Assembly (NCBI RefSeq): GCF_032854445.1
Contig: NC_088306.1
Span: forward strand, 17,953,764 to 18,017,763
Length of the DNA stretch: 64,000 nt
Origin: Liolophura sinensis
Taxonomy: Eukaryota; Mollusca; Polyplacophora; Chitonida; Chitonidae
Direction of reading: 5' to 3'
Position 1 is the stretch's first letter; each line of letters opens with the position of its first letter. A program made the translations under genes and the position numbers. Positions 39,996 through 51,345 of the stretch are shown piece after piece. The notes under the pieces were generated by a model. It had not been told where the DNA came from, ran no database searches, and saw only the letters and a list, made by a program, of their open reading frames with translations.

Positions 39996-40177
39996 CAAAC
40001 ATTGACACACCTTACGTCATTTAACATCAGTGTCTTCTGTAAGAAGGCCATTCTGACATTTCCTATAGTGCTGCCTCACTGAAATGTCAGACTGGTAACC
40101 CCAAAAAACTGCCTCACTGATATGCCATGCTGATAACAGATGATATGCTGCCTCATCAAATCTAGTATCTTCATTGA

Positions 40178-40514
40178 GTGAGTGACTGCTTGGGGTTTGA
40201 CGTCGTACTTAACAATTTTTCAGTCAAATGATGAAAAAAGAGTCCTTAGAGTGCATGTAACGGAATTCCATCGCTCTTTTAACTAGTATTGCTTCACTGA
40301 GACTACTTACTGAAGGCAAATAAGCCGCCCTGACCGAGCCATTATACTGATACGGTTCAGCCAATCTTTGCACTATCCCTTTCATGCTGAACGCCAAGAG
40401 AGGAAGTTACTACTCCCAATTTTAAGGTCTTAGGTGTGACCCAACCCAGGAATGACCCTGGATCTACCACCTCCCAACGTGGATGCCCTACTAACTGTGC
40501 TATCAGGGCCGGTC
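40178..40514 (-). mobile_element. Full-length SINE of a second tRNA-derived family, with TSD
   Basis: The plus strand runs from GGGTTTGACGTCGTACTTAA to a tRNA-like head, which on the minus strand reads TGATAGCACAGTTAGTAGGG with a degenerate B-box near 40465. Flanks TATCTTCATTGA (40166-40177) and TATTTTCATTGA (40515-40526) differ at one base, marking a 12-bp target-site duplication. Confidence 0.75.
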
Positions 40515-40608
40515 TATTTTCATTGACAAAGCAGTCTTAACATTCTACATGACCATTTTGTTTCTGCACAAAACAAATACCTGTAAGGAGTCACATCATA
40601 TGCTCAAT

Positions 40609-40660
40609 TCATTTATTTATTTATTTGACTGGTGTTTTATTTCAATTATATGATGGTGGC
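40609..40660 (-). mobile_element. 5'-truncated SINE copy (52 bp) with perfect TSD
   Basis: The tail and part of the body remain, with an internal gap. CATATGCTCAAT is found at 40597-40608 and again at 40661-40672, a perfect 12-bp target-site duplication. Confidence 0.85.
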
Positions 40661-41559
40661 CATATGCTCAATGACCCCACATTTAAATCTGCATGAATCT
40701 GAATCTGACTGGTCAGGTTTGGATTGCCAAGACAGCCTATATCCATTGAAAAGGACACTATATTTTTTTTTCTATTATTGTACATTTCTCTCTACAGCAT
40801 GCTCAAATAAAGTTTTCAGGATTCTGTGCCCTAGATACAAAAAAAAAAAAAAAACCTGCCCATATCAGTGTAACAGCTTGAATGTTCCCATCGCTACAAA
40901 TATGTCGAATATGTCACCACGATGAAATGGTCAAAACAGCACAAGCCAAGTGTAAGCCAATAGCATGTGGCAAAACAAGCAAGTTCCTTGAAACAGCTCA
41001 GCAAAATGAGCTTAATAACCAGAGTCAACTTTTTCTACACATGACAGACCTGGACATCTCAAATTTTGGCACTAGAAGCGAATCAAGTTTTAGTATTCCC
41101 TGTGAAGGCAGACACTTATTGATCAAATAACTGAACCTTCATTAATCATTCATTTTCACGACACACTGGACGTGGTGGCATTTGTGATGACAAAACGAAG
41201 GCAAGAATAGATACCCTAGAACTCAGAACTACTGTCCTACAAGTATTTATAGACATGTGCTATGTGAGGTATGCGTTGGGGCAGAATGTGATGTGATAAT
41301 TGCTTCGTGCAGACATCATATCAAAGAGGTGCGATTCTCCGTGTATATGATGTTTTCAAATGTTACCTTCTTCCCCTACAAACAAATCGGCAAAGATGCC
41401 ACATGCAGGTATTCCATCATTATGAACACCATTACTGACCAATCCATTCCCTGATTGCACAAGGTATTTTAAGCACCAGACAAACTTCTATAAAAATACC
41501 TGTGCGGCCAAGCACATAAATGCTCAGTGATCACGTGACAAGTCTTCCACAGAGTGATT

Positions 41560-41940
41560 CAACACTGATGATCAGTAATCAATGACACACCAGACTAATC
41601 TATAGACTAGTCCGGGTTTATTTCAGTACCCTAAGGCGGAGACACCCCCAAACCGATGCTGCTCTGCCGGGTGACCATACCCCAAGTCCTGGCGAGACTA
41701 AGCACGGATTCCGAAACTCCCGTACACAGCCTGGAGAGATCGCATACAGGGAGGCAAGGAGAAGCAATCAGAAATCAATGTTTATCGAGTGCGACCCGGG
41801 TGATCACTGCCCTGCCATTAGCCTCATGTCAGACGGTAACAGAGCTGAATCATGTGTAGCCATGGAGTCCTAATCAATCCTGTATTACAGAACAATTAGT
41901 CTTGACCAGAGGTTTGTTTCCTGAGCGATTTCACTGGGGT
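41560..41940. other. CpG-richer unique segment between the receptors
   Basis: This non-repetitive, relatively GC-rich segment covers an open frame (41656-41859) with no recognisable domain. It could be a conserved regulatory block or an unrecognised non-coding exon; I see no clear splice pair. Confidence 0.2.
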
Positions 41941-42735
41941 AGGGATAGTCGAGAGGGATAGGAAGGGGCCTGTTGGACAATTGGGGAAGATGTAGGGGGG
42001 TAGGGGTGGGAAAGTCGATATCCCTACTATAGCACTTTTCCTGATCTCCACTGAGAGGCCGTTTACAGAGTACAAAGCTGTGGCTATCCCTACTAATCTC
42101 ATGCTTGATACCAAAACAGGAGTCCAGTATTCCAAGCCAGTTGTTGGCTCAAACAAAACAAAAGCAATATGTTCTATAACAGTTAGATACGCTTGTTATT
42201 ATAAACTTTATAGTTCTTCCAGGTAAACTTTTGCTTTATTTATTTATCTTATCGCTTTTTCATACCAAACTCATTAGAATTTTTTTTTTAAATTAATGGG
42301 TTTTATGAGAAGAGGAAACAAGAGTGCATGTGGTATTAAACTGCTGAACCTTGGAGAGTTACTGACACACTTTTCCACGTTTATCTTCGACATATTGGCA
42401 GAAGATGACTCACTGGTTTTCCACAAGTGTTAGACTACACCAACAGACACACAACAGGCTGCTTATTGCCATGATAAAGAACCCACATACACTGAGAATA
42501 AGGCAATCGGCAAATTCCCTGTAATAGGGTTTGACCACATATGTCAAACATTCCTAGCGTTTGAAAGATAAACTTTTGCTTTTTGTTACAGACAAAACAG
42601 AAACAATTATAAAAATACTGAGACAGGACTAGAGCCAAATCTTTCACGAAATATGATGAAATCCAATTAACTACAGAATTTACCAAAAAAACTGGATTTA
42701 TCAAGGTACAATTCCTTTAACTGTTCTTTTATACT

Positions 42736-42891
42736 CGTTATTTATTTGTTTATTTATTTGATTGGTGTTTTAGGCCTTACTCAAGAATATTTCACTTATA
42801 CAACGGCATCCAGCATTATGGTGGTTGGAAACCAGGCAGAGCCCGTGGGAAATCCACGACCATCTGAATGTTGCTGACAGACCTTCCCACC
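42736..42891 (-). mobile_element. 5'-truncated SINE copy lacking the tRNA head
   Basis: It matches the tail and central body of the 21465 copy but ends at the CTTCCCAC block. Flanks TTCTTTTATACT and TTCTTATATACC may be a degenerate target-site duplication. Confidence 0.8.
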
Positions 42892-43523
42892 TTCTTATAT
42901 ACCAGTATCATCCACATTTCCGATGTACCTGGAGACTTTATGATGTACCTGGAGACTTTATGACTCTGCTAAAAGTATGATTTATGCATGATGCTTTAGA
43001 ACAATTAACCTTTCTGATTCTTAACACTGAATTCTGAATTCTCTCTCTGAATTATAGTATAAATGCATGAACATAAAACTTGCTGGCCATTGCACTTTGT
43101 CATACTCTCCATGTGCACAAATGGATATAACTAAGGCAACATCTGTATCATATCTAAAACCTTACAAAGCAAAATGTGTAGCTTTGGCCCATTTATGGAT
43201 AACCTCTCTTAAATCAAATACATCAAACTGACCCAGGCTGCACAAATCTAGCCCTAATTTCTTTCCTTTTCTTTTTTTTTTTTTTTTTTTTTTGAATTAT
43301 ATATAAGGCAGATAAAGCACCTTATTCAATTCAATACTTTCATGTGATGTTAGTGAAGCATTTCATTATCTGGATATTGGAAAACTGAAAAATATTTCAT
43401 CTGACAATCCAAATGAGTCACCCAAAAACAGAGATTCTGACTCGTGTGCACTGTGGAATGGTAGCTCATGAGATATAAATATCAATTATTTATTTATCAC
43501 AACTAATTTAATGGAGGCCATTT

Positions 43524-43768
43524 ATTTATCTGAAAGGTGTGCTCAAAAAGAATATTTCACTCGTACAACGGTGTTCAAAGTGGCCGGGATAAACTTTCAG
43601 CTTTTGGCAAGTAACTGAGGAAATTTTTCACGTGGCACTAAATGGCCACAGGAAAATTTCGAGCTTCCCTGGGAGAGATGGGGATTGACCTACCTGTGCC
43701 TACTGTGTCCAATCATTTGTCCCACAATTAAGACCCGACATGCCTCTTAACCACACGGCCACATTATC
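43524..43768 (-). mobile_element. SINE with a Ser/Leu-type tRNA-like head
   Basis: Its tail block (AGAATATTTCACTCGTACAAC) resembles the main SINE family, but the head reads on the minus strand as TGGCCGTGTGGTTAAG (plus 43745-43761) with B-box-like GGTCAATCCCC (43680-43690). This differs from the TGGCTCAGTTGG head of the main family. Confidence 0.6.
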
Positions 43769-44678
43769 CTCCTCTGACATTAAACTGGTTCATTTTCACA
43801 AACTTAAACTTAGGTTGAAAATACACTAACTGATGAATTATTCTACAAAATGAAAAAAATGTTTGTTAGTATGACTAAAAAAAACATACAATTATGGCTG
43901 ATTATGGTTTTTTCCTTTTTTTTTTTTTTTTTTTTTTTTGGGCATACAAACCTTAATAAATCAAGAACAATTGGTCATGGGACCACAAACTTAATAATAA
44001 AAAACATATGGCAAAAAGAAAAGCCTGCAAGGCTCCCAGATATTACCAAAGTAACATTTCATTACGATAAAAATATTCACTCTTTATCAGTCTGATACAA
44101 TCTGCAGAGATTTACAAAAGCATGAAATGACTTCGCGGGTAGCACATCTGTTCTATCAACGTCTTTCTACCATCGGCTATATGTTTAAATATTCACTGGA
44201 GGCGATTAGTGTTTTATTAAGACCCCTAACAAGCCAGGTAGAAATCCCGCTGAGAGCTCTCAAACTGGTTACATACAGACCTGTTATTTATAATCGATAG
44301 CCCAGCTTAGATTTCAGCTAGGCAGGGTAATAACAAATGCCCAGCGTAATCAAAAATGAATTGGACTATCAGATCAGAAATTCACCATGACTAATGGACT
44401 ATCTTTCCAGGTAGGAAGGACTGAGATTACGGTACGAGCCTAAAGGCACAATAACCTTGAAACTCAAAAGCCATCATCATTGACAAAGCTGTTTTGCACA
44501 GGCTTCTCCTTTAAAGGTGTACAGCCATCGTAGTTTTCATAGTAAAAATACTTCACACGTTTTTCTTTTGTGTATCATTGCATTTGTGTTGTATAGTGTG
44601 ACATGAAAAAGCCATCATAGCCTAAACAATTCGCAGCCTGTTTAAATTTGTGCAGTTGACTTCTGGTCATAGATACGT

Positions 44679-44940
44679 ATTTATTTGATTGGTGTTTCAC
44701 ATCATATTAAAGAATATTTCACTTATACAACAGCAGCCAGCATTATGGTGGGGAGGAAATTGGACAGAGTGAGGCCCAAGACCATCCGCAGGTTGCTACC
44801 AGACCTTCTCACGTATGGCTCAAGTGACAGCTCATTTTCACCATGGTAACACAAATTCTTTGCCTAAGGTTGGGGTTGAACCTGAACCTTGTGTGTCCTA
44901 GCACTTAAAAGACAAGCATTTTAAGCACTCAGCTAGGAAC
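44679..44940 (-). mobile_element. SINE with main-family body and a different tRNA-like head
   Basis: The tail and body match the main family (CAGCCAGCATTATGGTGGGG). The right part then changes to a head with B-box GGTTCAACCCC (minus strand, plus 44872-44882) and an A-box-like TAGCTGAGTGCTTAA. It looks like a chimera of a shared body and an alternate head. Confidence 0.6.
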
Positions 44941-45884
44941 AGCTCTTTTACCCACTTTATAATTAATTATGACCCATCTAATACAGCACAGTCACAAATG
45001 TGTCACAAAGTTTGAACACACTTTTAAATGTCTTAATAAAGAAATGCTTCTGGTCCATGATCCCATGATCATGAAACAATTTTAGACGTCAAAATTTTTA
45101 TAATTAAATTTGCTATGTTCCTTTCTCTTATTTTCCCTGAAATTTGTTCTCCAAAAAGTTTCCAAAAAGTCTGACCTTTTTACGTCAATTTTTGAAATTT
45201 GGGCTTAAGTGTAACACTGATTCTGTAACAAGATCCTGTTGCCAGAATGTTTGCCATTATTTGTTCTCAGATTCATGCTTACGTGATTACACTTTAAAAC
45301 TCCACTACGCTAAACTGAATTGACTTACAATTAACACCCACTGTGCTTAATTACAATACACATGACAGAATATCAGCCATCACCACACCTCGCGAAACAC
45401 ATAACAATTATAACACTACAAGCAGACTTGCCTCCCAACAACCGCCTTGTAGTGAGCCAGAGGTGTGATCACGGGGTGACTCAATACAATTCCATCGCAG
45501 ACACTGTAACCATGTTATTACAGAGACAGGCTTTAGGTAACATTATCCAGCCATAAATACGTATACATCAAATCCATGTGGGTGTAGGTTACAGTGGGTG
45601 TGGATTGACGCGAATACCTCAATATACTATAAAGCTCTCTGGCACGATCAATTGAAGGTACATGTAGACTTCAATTATGTTAAGCATACTCTTGACGTAC
45701 ATGTTCTAACATTTGTCAGTAAGTCTAAAAGCTGTCACTTGCATATTATATGTATATAAAAATATTTTCTAACATGGCACACTGTTCAAGTTGAAAGAAC
45801 ATGCCATTTTTAAAGGACCGTTTGGCAGTGCACTATAGCAGATTAAAATTTTTGCCTCAAGCCCATCAGCAGTTTTACACCGAC

Positions 45885-46690
45885 CTCACCAGCTCATCAC
45901 TGACTAGATGTGTCACCCATAGTCACTGAAATGACCACCACATCACTGACTTCACACGATACTTACTGACTTGACTTGGTCCTCACTGACTTGACTTGCT
46001 CCTTGCTACCTTGACACCTTGACAAGTTTCTCACTAACTTGACAACCCCTTCACTGATTTGACAATCTCCTCCCTGCCTTGACATGCCACTCACTGACTT
46101 GACAAGCTCCTCACTGACTTGACAATCCCCTTACTGACTTGACTTGGTCCTCACTGACTTGACTTGCTCCTTGCTACCTTGACACCTTGACAAGTTTCTC
46201 ACTAACCTGACAACCCCTTCACTGATTTGACAATCTCCTCCCTGCCTTGACAAGACCCTCACTGACTTGACATGCTGCTCATTGACTTAACAAGCTCCTC
46301 ACTGACTTGACGAGCCCTTTATGACTTGACTTGGTCCTCACTGACTTTACTTGCTCCTTGCTACCTTGACAAGCTTCTCACTAACTTGACACTCTCCTCA
46401 CTGACTTGACAAGCTCCTTACTGACTTGACTTGGTCCTCACTGACTTTACTTGCTCCTTGCCACCTTTACAATCTCCTCACTGACTTGACAATCTCCTGA
46501 CTGACTCGACAAGCTCCTTACTGACTTGACAAGCCCTTCACTGACAACCAGCACATCTCTAGTTGGAGAAGCTTGTCACAGACTTGACCCGCTTGTCAAT
46601 GACTTACCACCACATAACTAACTTGACCAGTGCCTCAATGACTTCACCAGCACTTTAATAACTCGGAAAACCAATCACTGACTTTACAAG
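45885..46690. repeat. 20-bp minisatellite, about 40 copies
   Basis: The unit is close to CACTGACTTGACAAGCTCCT. A larger block recurs: CCTTGCTACC appears at 46001, 46169 and 46356, and a CCTTGCCACC variant at 46456. The first two blocks (168 bp apart) are nearly identical. Confidence 0.92.
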
Positions 46691-47218
46691 CACCTGTACA
46701 TGAACAGTTGTAATGTACACTACACAGTGCAACACAGCATTATCATGTATTTTGATGCTCTATGCTACAGCCTGCTGTAAAGGCAGCATTCGCACTGCAT
46801 CTCTTCTGTTCTGTGATTAGTTCCTCTACACATTTTAATTACTGAAGATACCTGCACCTACACGATAATTAACTATAATTAAGTTCGTGTACCTGGCAAG
46901 AAAACTTCAAAGGGATCCCATGTTTTATTAAGGTGGTGTACATCTACTAAACTTTTTGATACTGGATATTGAATATCTGTATGCCGGACATTGAGTAGAA
47001 GGCTGAGTCCCTGGGAAAGGGGTCATTATTACAGCACCCTGGGGGATGAGAACTGAAGAGGCTTGATACCTGCTGTCAATCAGATTCATGTACATATTAC
47101 CAGTTTGATAATGGCAGACAATAAAATATGTACATGAACATCTACAGCTTGACTCCACCATGTTAAATCTTGATACCAATTTCCAAGGGTGTTGATTAAG
47201 GTCGTCGTCTCTATAAGT

Positions 47219-47345
47219 GGGAGAGTGCTTTGAGTTTAACGTTGAACTTAACAATTTTTCAGTCACATGACAGCAATGGAGTCTTTTAGAGTACATGTAA
47301 TGTGCCTGCTTGTTGTAGGATGGATTTCCACTTTTCTTTTATCAA
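47219..47345 (-). mobile_element. Fragment of the second SINE family
   Basis: TTTAACGTTGAACTTAAC, then AATTTTTCAGTCACATGAC and GAGTACATGTAATGTG, match the tail-side part of the 40178 element. The tRNA-like half is missing. Confidence 0.65.
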
Positions 47346-47740
47346 GTTTCATGTATATATGAATAGCTTCATATTAACTGCAATACAGTGTTTATATACA
47401 CAGGCCTGACAGCATCTGTATAAAAGACTAAAATGTATCAAATTAAAGAGAATATGTTTTAGAACAATTTCAAATGATTTTTTGGAAAAAAAAAAATAAA
47501 AAAAATCAAACGACACACACTGAAAACTAGAGATTCCCTCAACCCAATAGCTTCATATTTTTTTCCCAAATACAGGCACAGCTACAAATTCCAAGATCTA
47601 TCCCTAGTTGTGGTCCATTAAATGAGACGAAAACGTAAAAATGATGCCAAAATCCAATGAAAGAGCATCAAAACTTATTTGCAAATACGATCTTTAACAT
47701 TTTTTTGGATGTTTTTTTTTTTCAAGAGAAAAGGGTGTTT

Positions 47741-48096
47741 GAAAATATTTTTGTATGGTGGGTATTTGGGACCAATTTTTGGTATTTATCATTGTTGAAT
47801 AATAATGTTCTAAATAAGGATGTGTTGTTTGTCTAATAAATTTATTTGAACGTAAATTTGTCGTTTATATCGATACATATGCATTTAACCTAAATTATGA
47901 TAATATTTATGAACATATTCAAAATAAAAATACGATCCAAATTGAGATTTAATACATCTGTTAGCTGAAAAGAACAAATTCCAGTGCAAAACTATTTATT
48001 AAACCTGTGTTACATCCTCATTTATGACATTATTAAACAAAAAATAAAAAATACCAAAAGGTGGTCCCAAATACCCACCATACAAAAATTATTTTC
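47741..48096. mobile_element. Fold-back element with nearly identical 48-bp arms
   Basis: The left arm 47741-47788 contains GTATGGTGGGTATTTGGGAC; the right arm 48048-48096 is its inverted copy with few differences. Weaker inverted similarity extends outward. The interior is AT-rich and non-coding. Confidence 0.75.
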
Positions 48097-49659
48097 AGGT
48101 GAATTTTTCTCCTTAAGGAAAAATTGGAAAAAAGATTGAAGACCACATTTAGGAATAACTTTTCTCACTCTTTCACCTGAACTTTATGTCATTTTTCTGT
48201 TTTCTCCACCTTTAATCTTCACATATACACTGTACATCAAATTCATCGAGCTAAATCTTGGTATAAATTTTCAGGTATTTCAACATACAGATCAAACTCT
48301 CTATAAATGAATGCTTGCTGCTCAACATTGCGCTGTACAGAACTTATCATTCACTGGAATTTATTTTCGCGGATTTCCTCCAATATTTTCTGTGTATTTC
48401 ATCAAGGGAATACTGGAACAATTCTTAAAAGTGATAATTTTCCATGTTATGATGTGGCAAAAATTATTCGAGCACGTCAAACAGGTATGTATCATCATGG
48501 GTAGCTTTAATCCGTCTTTGTTTCCTGCTGTGTCGCTAATCCTCGTGATGTGGATCAGAGATTAAAACAACTGGGGGATGGATTACAATTTGTTTCACAG
48601 CTACCATGAGCAGTACTCAAAACAGGAGTCACTACTTTCTGAGCCATTGATGAGACACAGTGAATGGGATAGCGTGTATCAGAGCGATATCCGTTGTAAG
48701 CCAGCACGTGTTAGTATCAACTGTTTTCTTTCATTTTACCCGCATGCCGAAGATTTATCAAACGAAAAACGAAAATACTCCCACACTGTTTTATCTTTTC
48801 CATGAATGAGTAGCTGAACAGGTGATGATTGATGTGAGATTATCAACAGCTGATCTGCAGAGGTAATAAAGTGATGTGAGGGGTGTGCAGGGGGAGGGGA
48901 GGCTGGAGGGGTGCGGGATGATGAGGCACCTAGGTCAAGAGCTACGTGTTATTGTTAACGGTTTAATACCAACCTGGTGGGTGGGAGGCCAAGTTCCATG
49001 TGTTGTATTGACAAAAATGGACAGTGTTGAGGGATTTATGTATTGATGGAACTGACAGGCATGAGTATTTATAAACACAGTAGTAATATTCAGTTGTAGA
49101 ATACGTGGGGGGAAATATTCACTGTTTTATAAGAATTAAGCCTCCCCTAGAAAGGGTGTGGCCTTCCCATTGGACAAGAGCTGCCGTGATCAACCAATGA
49201 GCCTGCAGCATCGCTGGAGCGGTCTATGGACAGTGGAGAGTGGCTGATGCCTTCACGTCTTGGTCGTCATCACCCTTTCAATAAGCGCAGAGGTTGCCTC
49301 TCACATACCAGCTTAAGCTGTAATCAATGACAAGGCAGATACTGCCTCTCTCAGACTTTACAGCAGCCAGGTATAGCTGGGATACCGCATGGGATATATG
49401 GTGTTGGACCTGCATGAGAAGCTTGTTGTAACAAGAGATGATCATGAAAAATGAACTGTGTGAGGACATAGCTCTGTGGAACAAATTGGCCAGTTCATTT
49501 AGAGATATTACGAAAGGTTTTACTTTAATGAATTTTACTTTATCCATTTAGGTCTTCTTTTCTTTTCTTTTTTGTCTCTCTTTCTTATTTTTTTTTTCTA
49601 GCTGACAAATGTATTGCTTATCTACTTGTATGGGCACTTCGTGAAGCCAAGGTAAAAAA

Positions 49660-49968
49660 AAAGCCTATCACAGGCCAGGCGGAGACATCCCTCAACAAGG
49701 AACAAAACCAACACACTTCACACAGATTCAAGCGGCGCGCAAAAAAAAAAAAAGTTTGACAAAACCCCGACAAGTGGAACGCTTGAGGAATACTAAAGTC
49801 TCAGAGGGAATCGTAGAGGACATTGTTGGCTGGAGAAGCCATTATCTCCTGTTTGCAGGCTAACAACAAGGAGAAGATCGGCGACAAATCTCAAAGCTCA
49901 TACCAGCCTGGAGAGCTCGTGACTTGGATTACGGCGGAACTGCAATCTGACTGAAGCCAAACAGAACG
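49660..49968 (+). other. Candidate 5' non-coding exon of receptor B
   Basis: This unique, CpG-richer, low-ATG stretch ends in AACG|GTACGTGAGT, a strong donor-like site at 49969. It lies 4.6 kb upstream of the receptor B coding exon on the same strand, which itself is preceded by an acceptor-like site. A spliced leader exon for receptor B is plausible. No long coding frame is present. Composition and splice-like signals are the only evidence. Confidence 0.3.
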
Positions 49969-50888
49969 GTACGTGAGTGTATTAGTCCAACCCTTTTATC
50001 TTATTACTCTGAGGGGTTTGGTGAAAACGCCAATTTGACACTCCATGTCATTCAATATCGTAATGCAGAAAGGATAGTCATAAGACGGGATACTTCCCAC
50101 GACTGTTAAATCGGGGTGACTTTAAGTATGATGAGAGAGACTGCAAACAAATCCATTGAGTTACTTCAGCCATATCAGTGCCTTATCAAATTATGGAATA
50201 TCTATAAGAAGCTTTCCGGTGAATATTCTACATGAGAATTATAAAAACATCGATGAGATAGCAGAGGAGTTTTGTGAAGAATGTCTAAGCTCTGTAAATA
50301 CATTTCTTTAATCACCCAAAACTGGCAAACAGATTTTTTACTTGTGTTTTATCTATTACAAAATACACCTTAAATGGTCACAGTAATTTCACAGCTGATG
50401 ACAATTATGAATCTTACCACACTGTATCATTTCAAAAAAACTGAAGTCTTTATTTGTTAAAAATGGGAAGTTATGAACATCACCACATCAAAATAAATGC
50501 CTTTTTCTTCTCCCTAGTTGTTCAAAATATCCATGATATTAGTGGGAATTCCCGTGCACTATACTCCCATGTAGCATGTCTAAAATTGTTCAGGTGCTTA
50601 GGCGAACATCTGCTCACACTCCATCATTACATTTATACACCCACCAGGGCAGATCATGACTTCATCACTTTATTATCACAACGATGATTATATCTTCTCA
50701 CATGAGCATATTTCCAGGAAGAATATTTATATGGTAATTACAATGTATTTATTTGCAGAAGGCAAACCAGTGGGGCACATCTGCTGAGTAGAAGCTTATC
50801 TTGCCCGGGACTTTCACATTATCATATTTTTTATTTGCTGCGTATTCCTGAAAGTTTGAAATGATCAGCAAAACTAACATTTTCCACG

Positions 50889-51116
50889 ACCCTATATTCC
50901 TCAACCTTTTCACTCAACCTTATGAAAGACCAAGCTAAATTGCCATTTATGCAGAATTTTAATTTGATTTTGGAAACAAATCTACATTGGTCGGATTGCG
51001 CAATTTCAGGACTTCACAAAAAAGTATAATCAAAACAGTGTCCAATGAACAATGCTTTCAGAATATGCTTGAAAAAAGACTTTGCACACATGCGATAAGG
51101 TTGAAGAATTACATTA
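50889..51116. mobile_element. MITE-like element, opposite orientation
   Basis: The ends ATATTCCTCAACCTT and AAGGTTGAAGAATTACA are inverted. The interior (TTTAATTTGATTTTGGAAAC) matches the reverse complement of the interior of the 29902 copy. Confidence 0.65.
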
Positions 51117-51261
51117 CCCTTTTTCACCTGCTCGTTAAGACAGTTGTGGGGGTGGCACTATTAGATATTCTTTTTTATATATGTTCACATTCCAACGTAA
51201 AGGCTACATGACATTCTCAGCATTATATTTGTTGTATATTTTGATAGGACACTTAAAGTAG

Positions 51262-51345
51262 ATTTATTCATTTATTTGACAAGTGTTTTACGCTGTACTC
51301 AAGAATATTTCACTTATATGACGTCAGACAGCATGATGGAGGGCA
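51262..51345 (-). mobile_element. SINE tail fragment
   Basis: It shows the TTTATTTGAC, GTGTTTTACGC and TACTCAAGAATATTTCACTT blocks of the SINE, then diverges. A CRE-like TGACGTCA at 51319 arose within the SINE body. Confidence 0.75.

Larger units (their letters stand above)
27832..49659. other. Intergenic region between the two receptors, repeat-rich, no gene seen
   Basis: No reading frame here shows a recognisable domain, and none carries flanking splice signals in a consistent frame. Contents are SINEs and fragments (28611, 35010, 40178, 40609, 42736, 43524, 44679, 47219), MITE-like elements (29902, 34099, 38499, 47741), a 39-bp array (29545-29780), a 20-bp array (45885-46690) and a diverged direct duplication (39656-39785 with 39869-39995). 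A CpG-richer unique segment lies at 41560-41940. Non-coding RNA genes cannot be excluded by eye. Confidence 0.6.
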
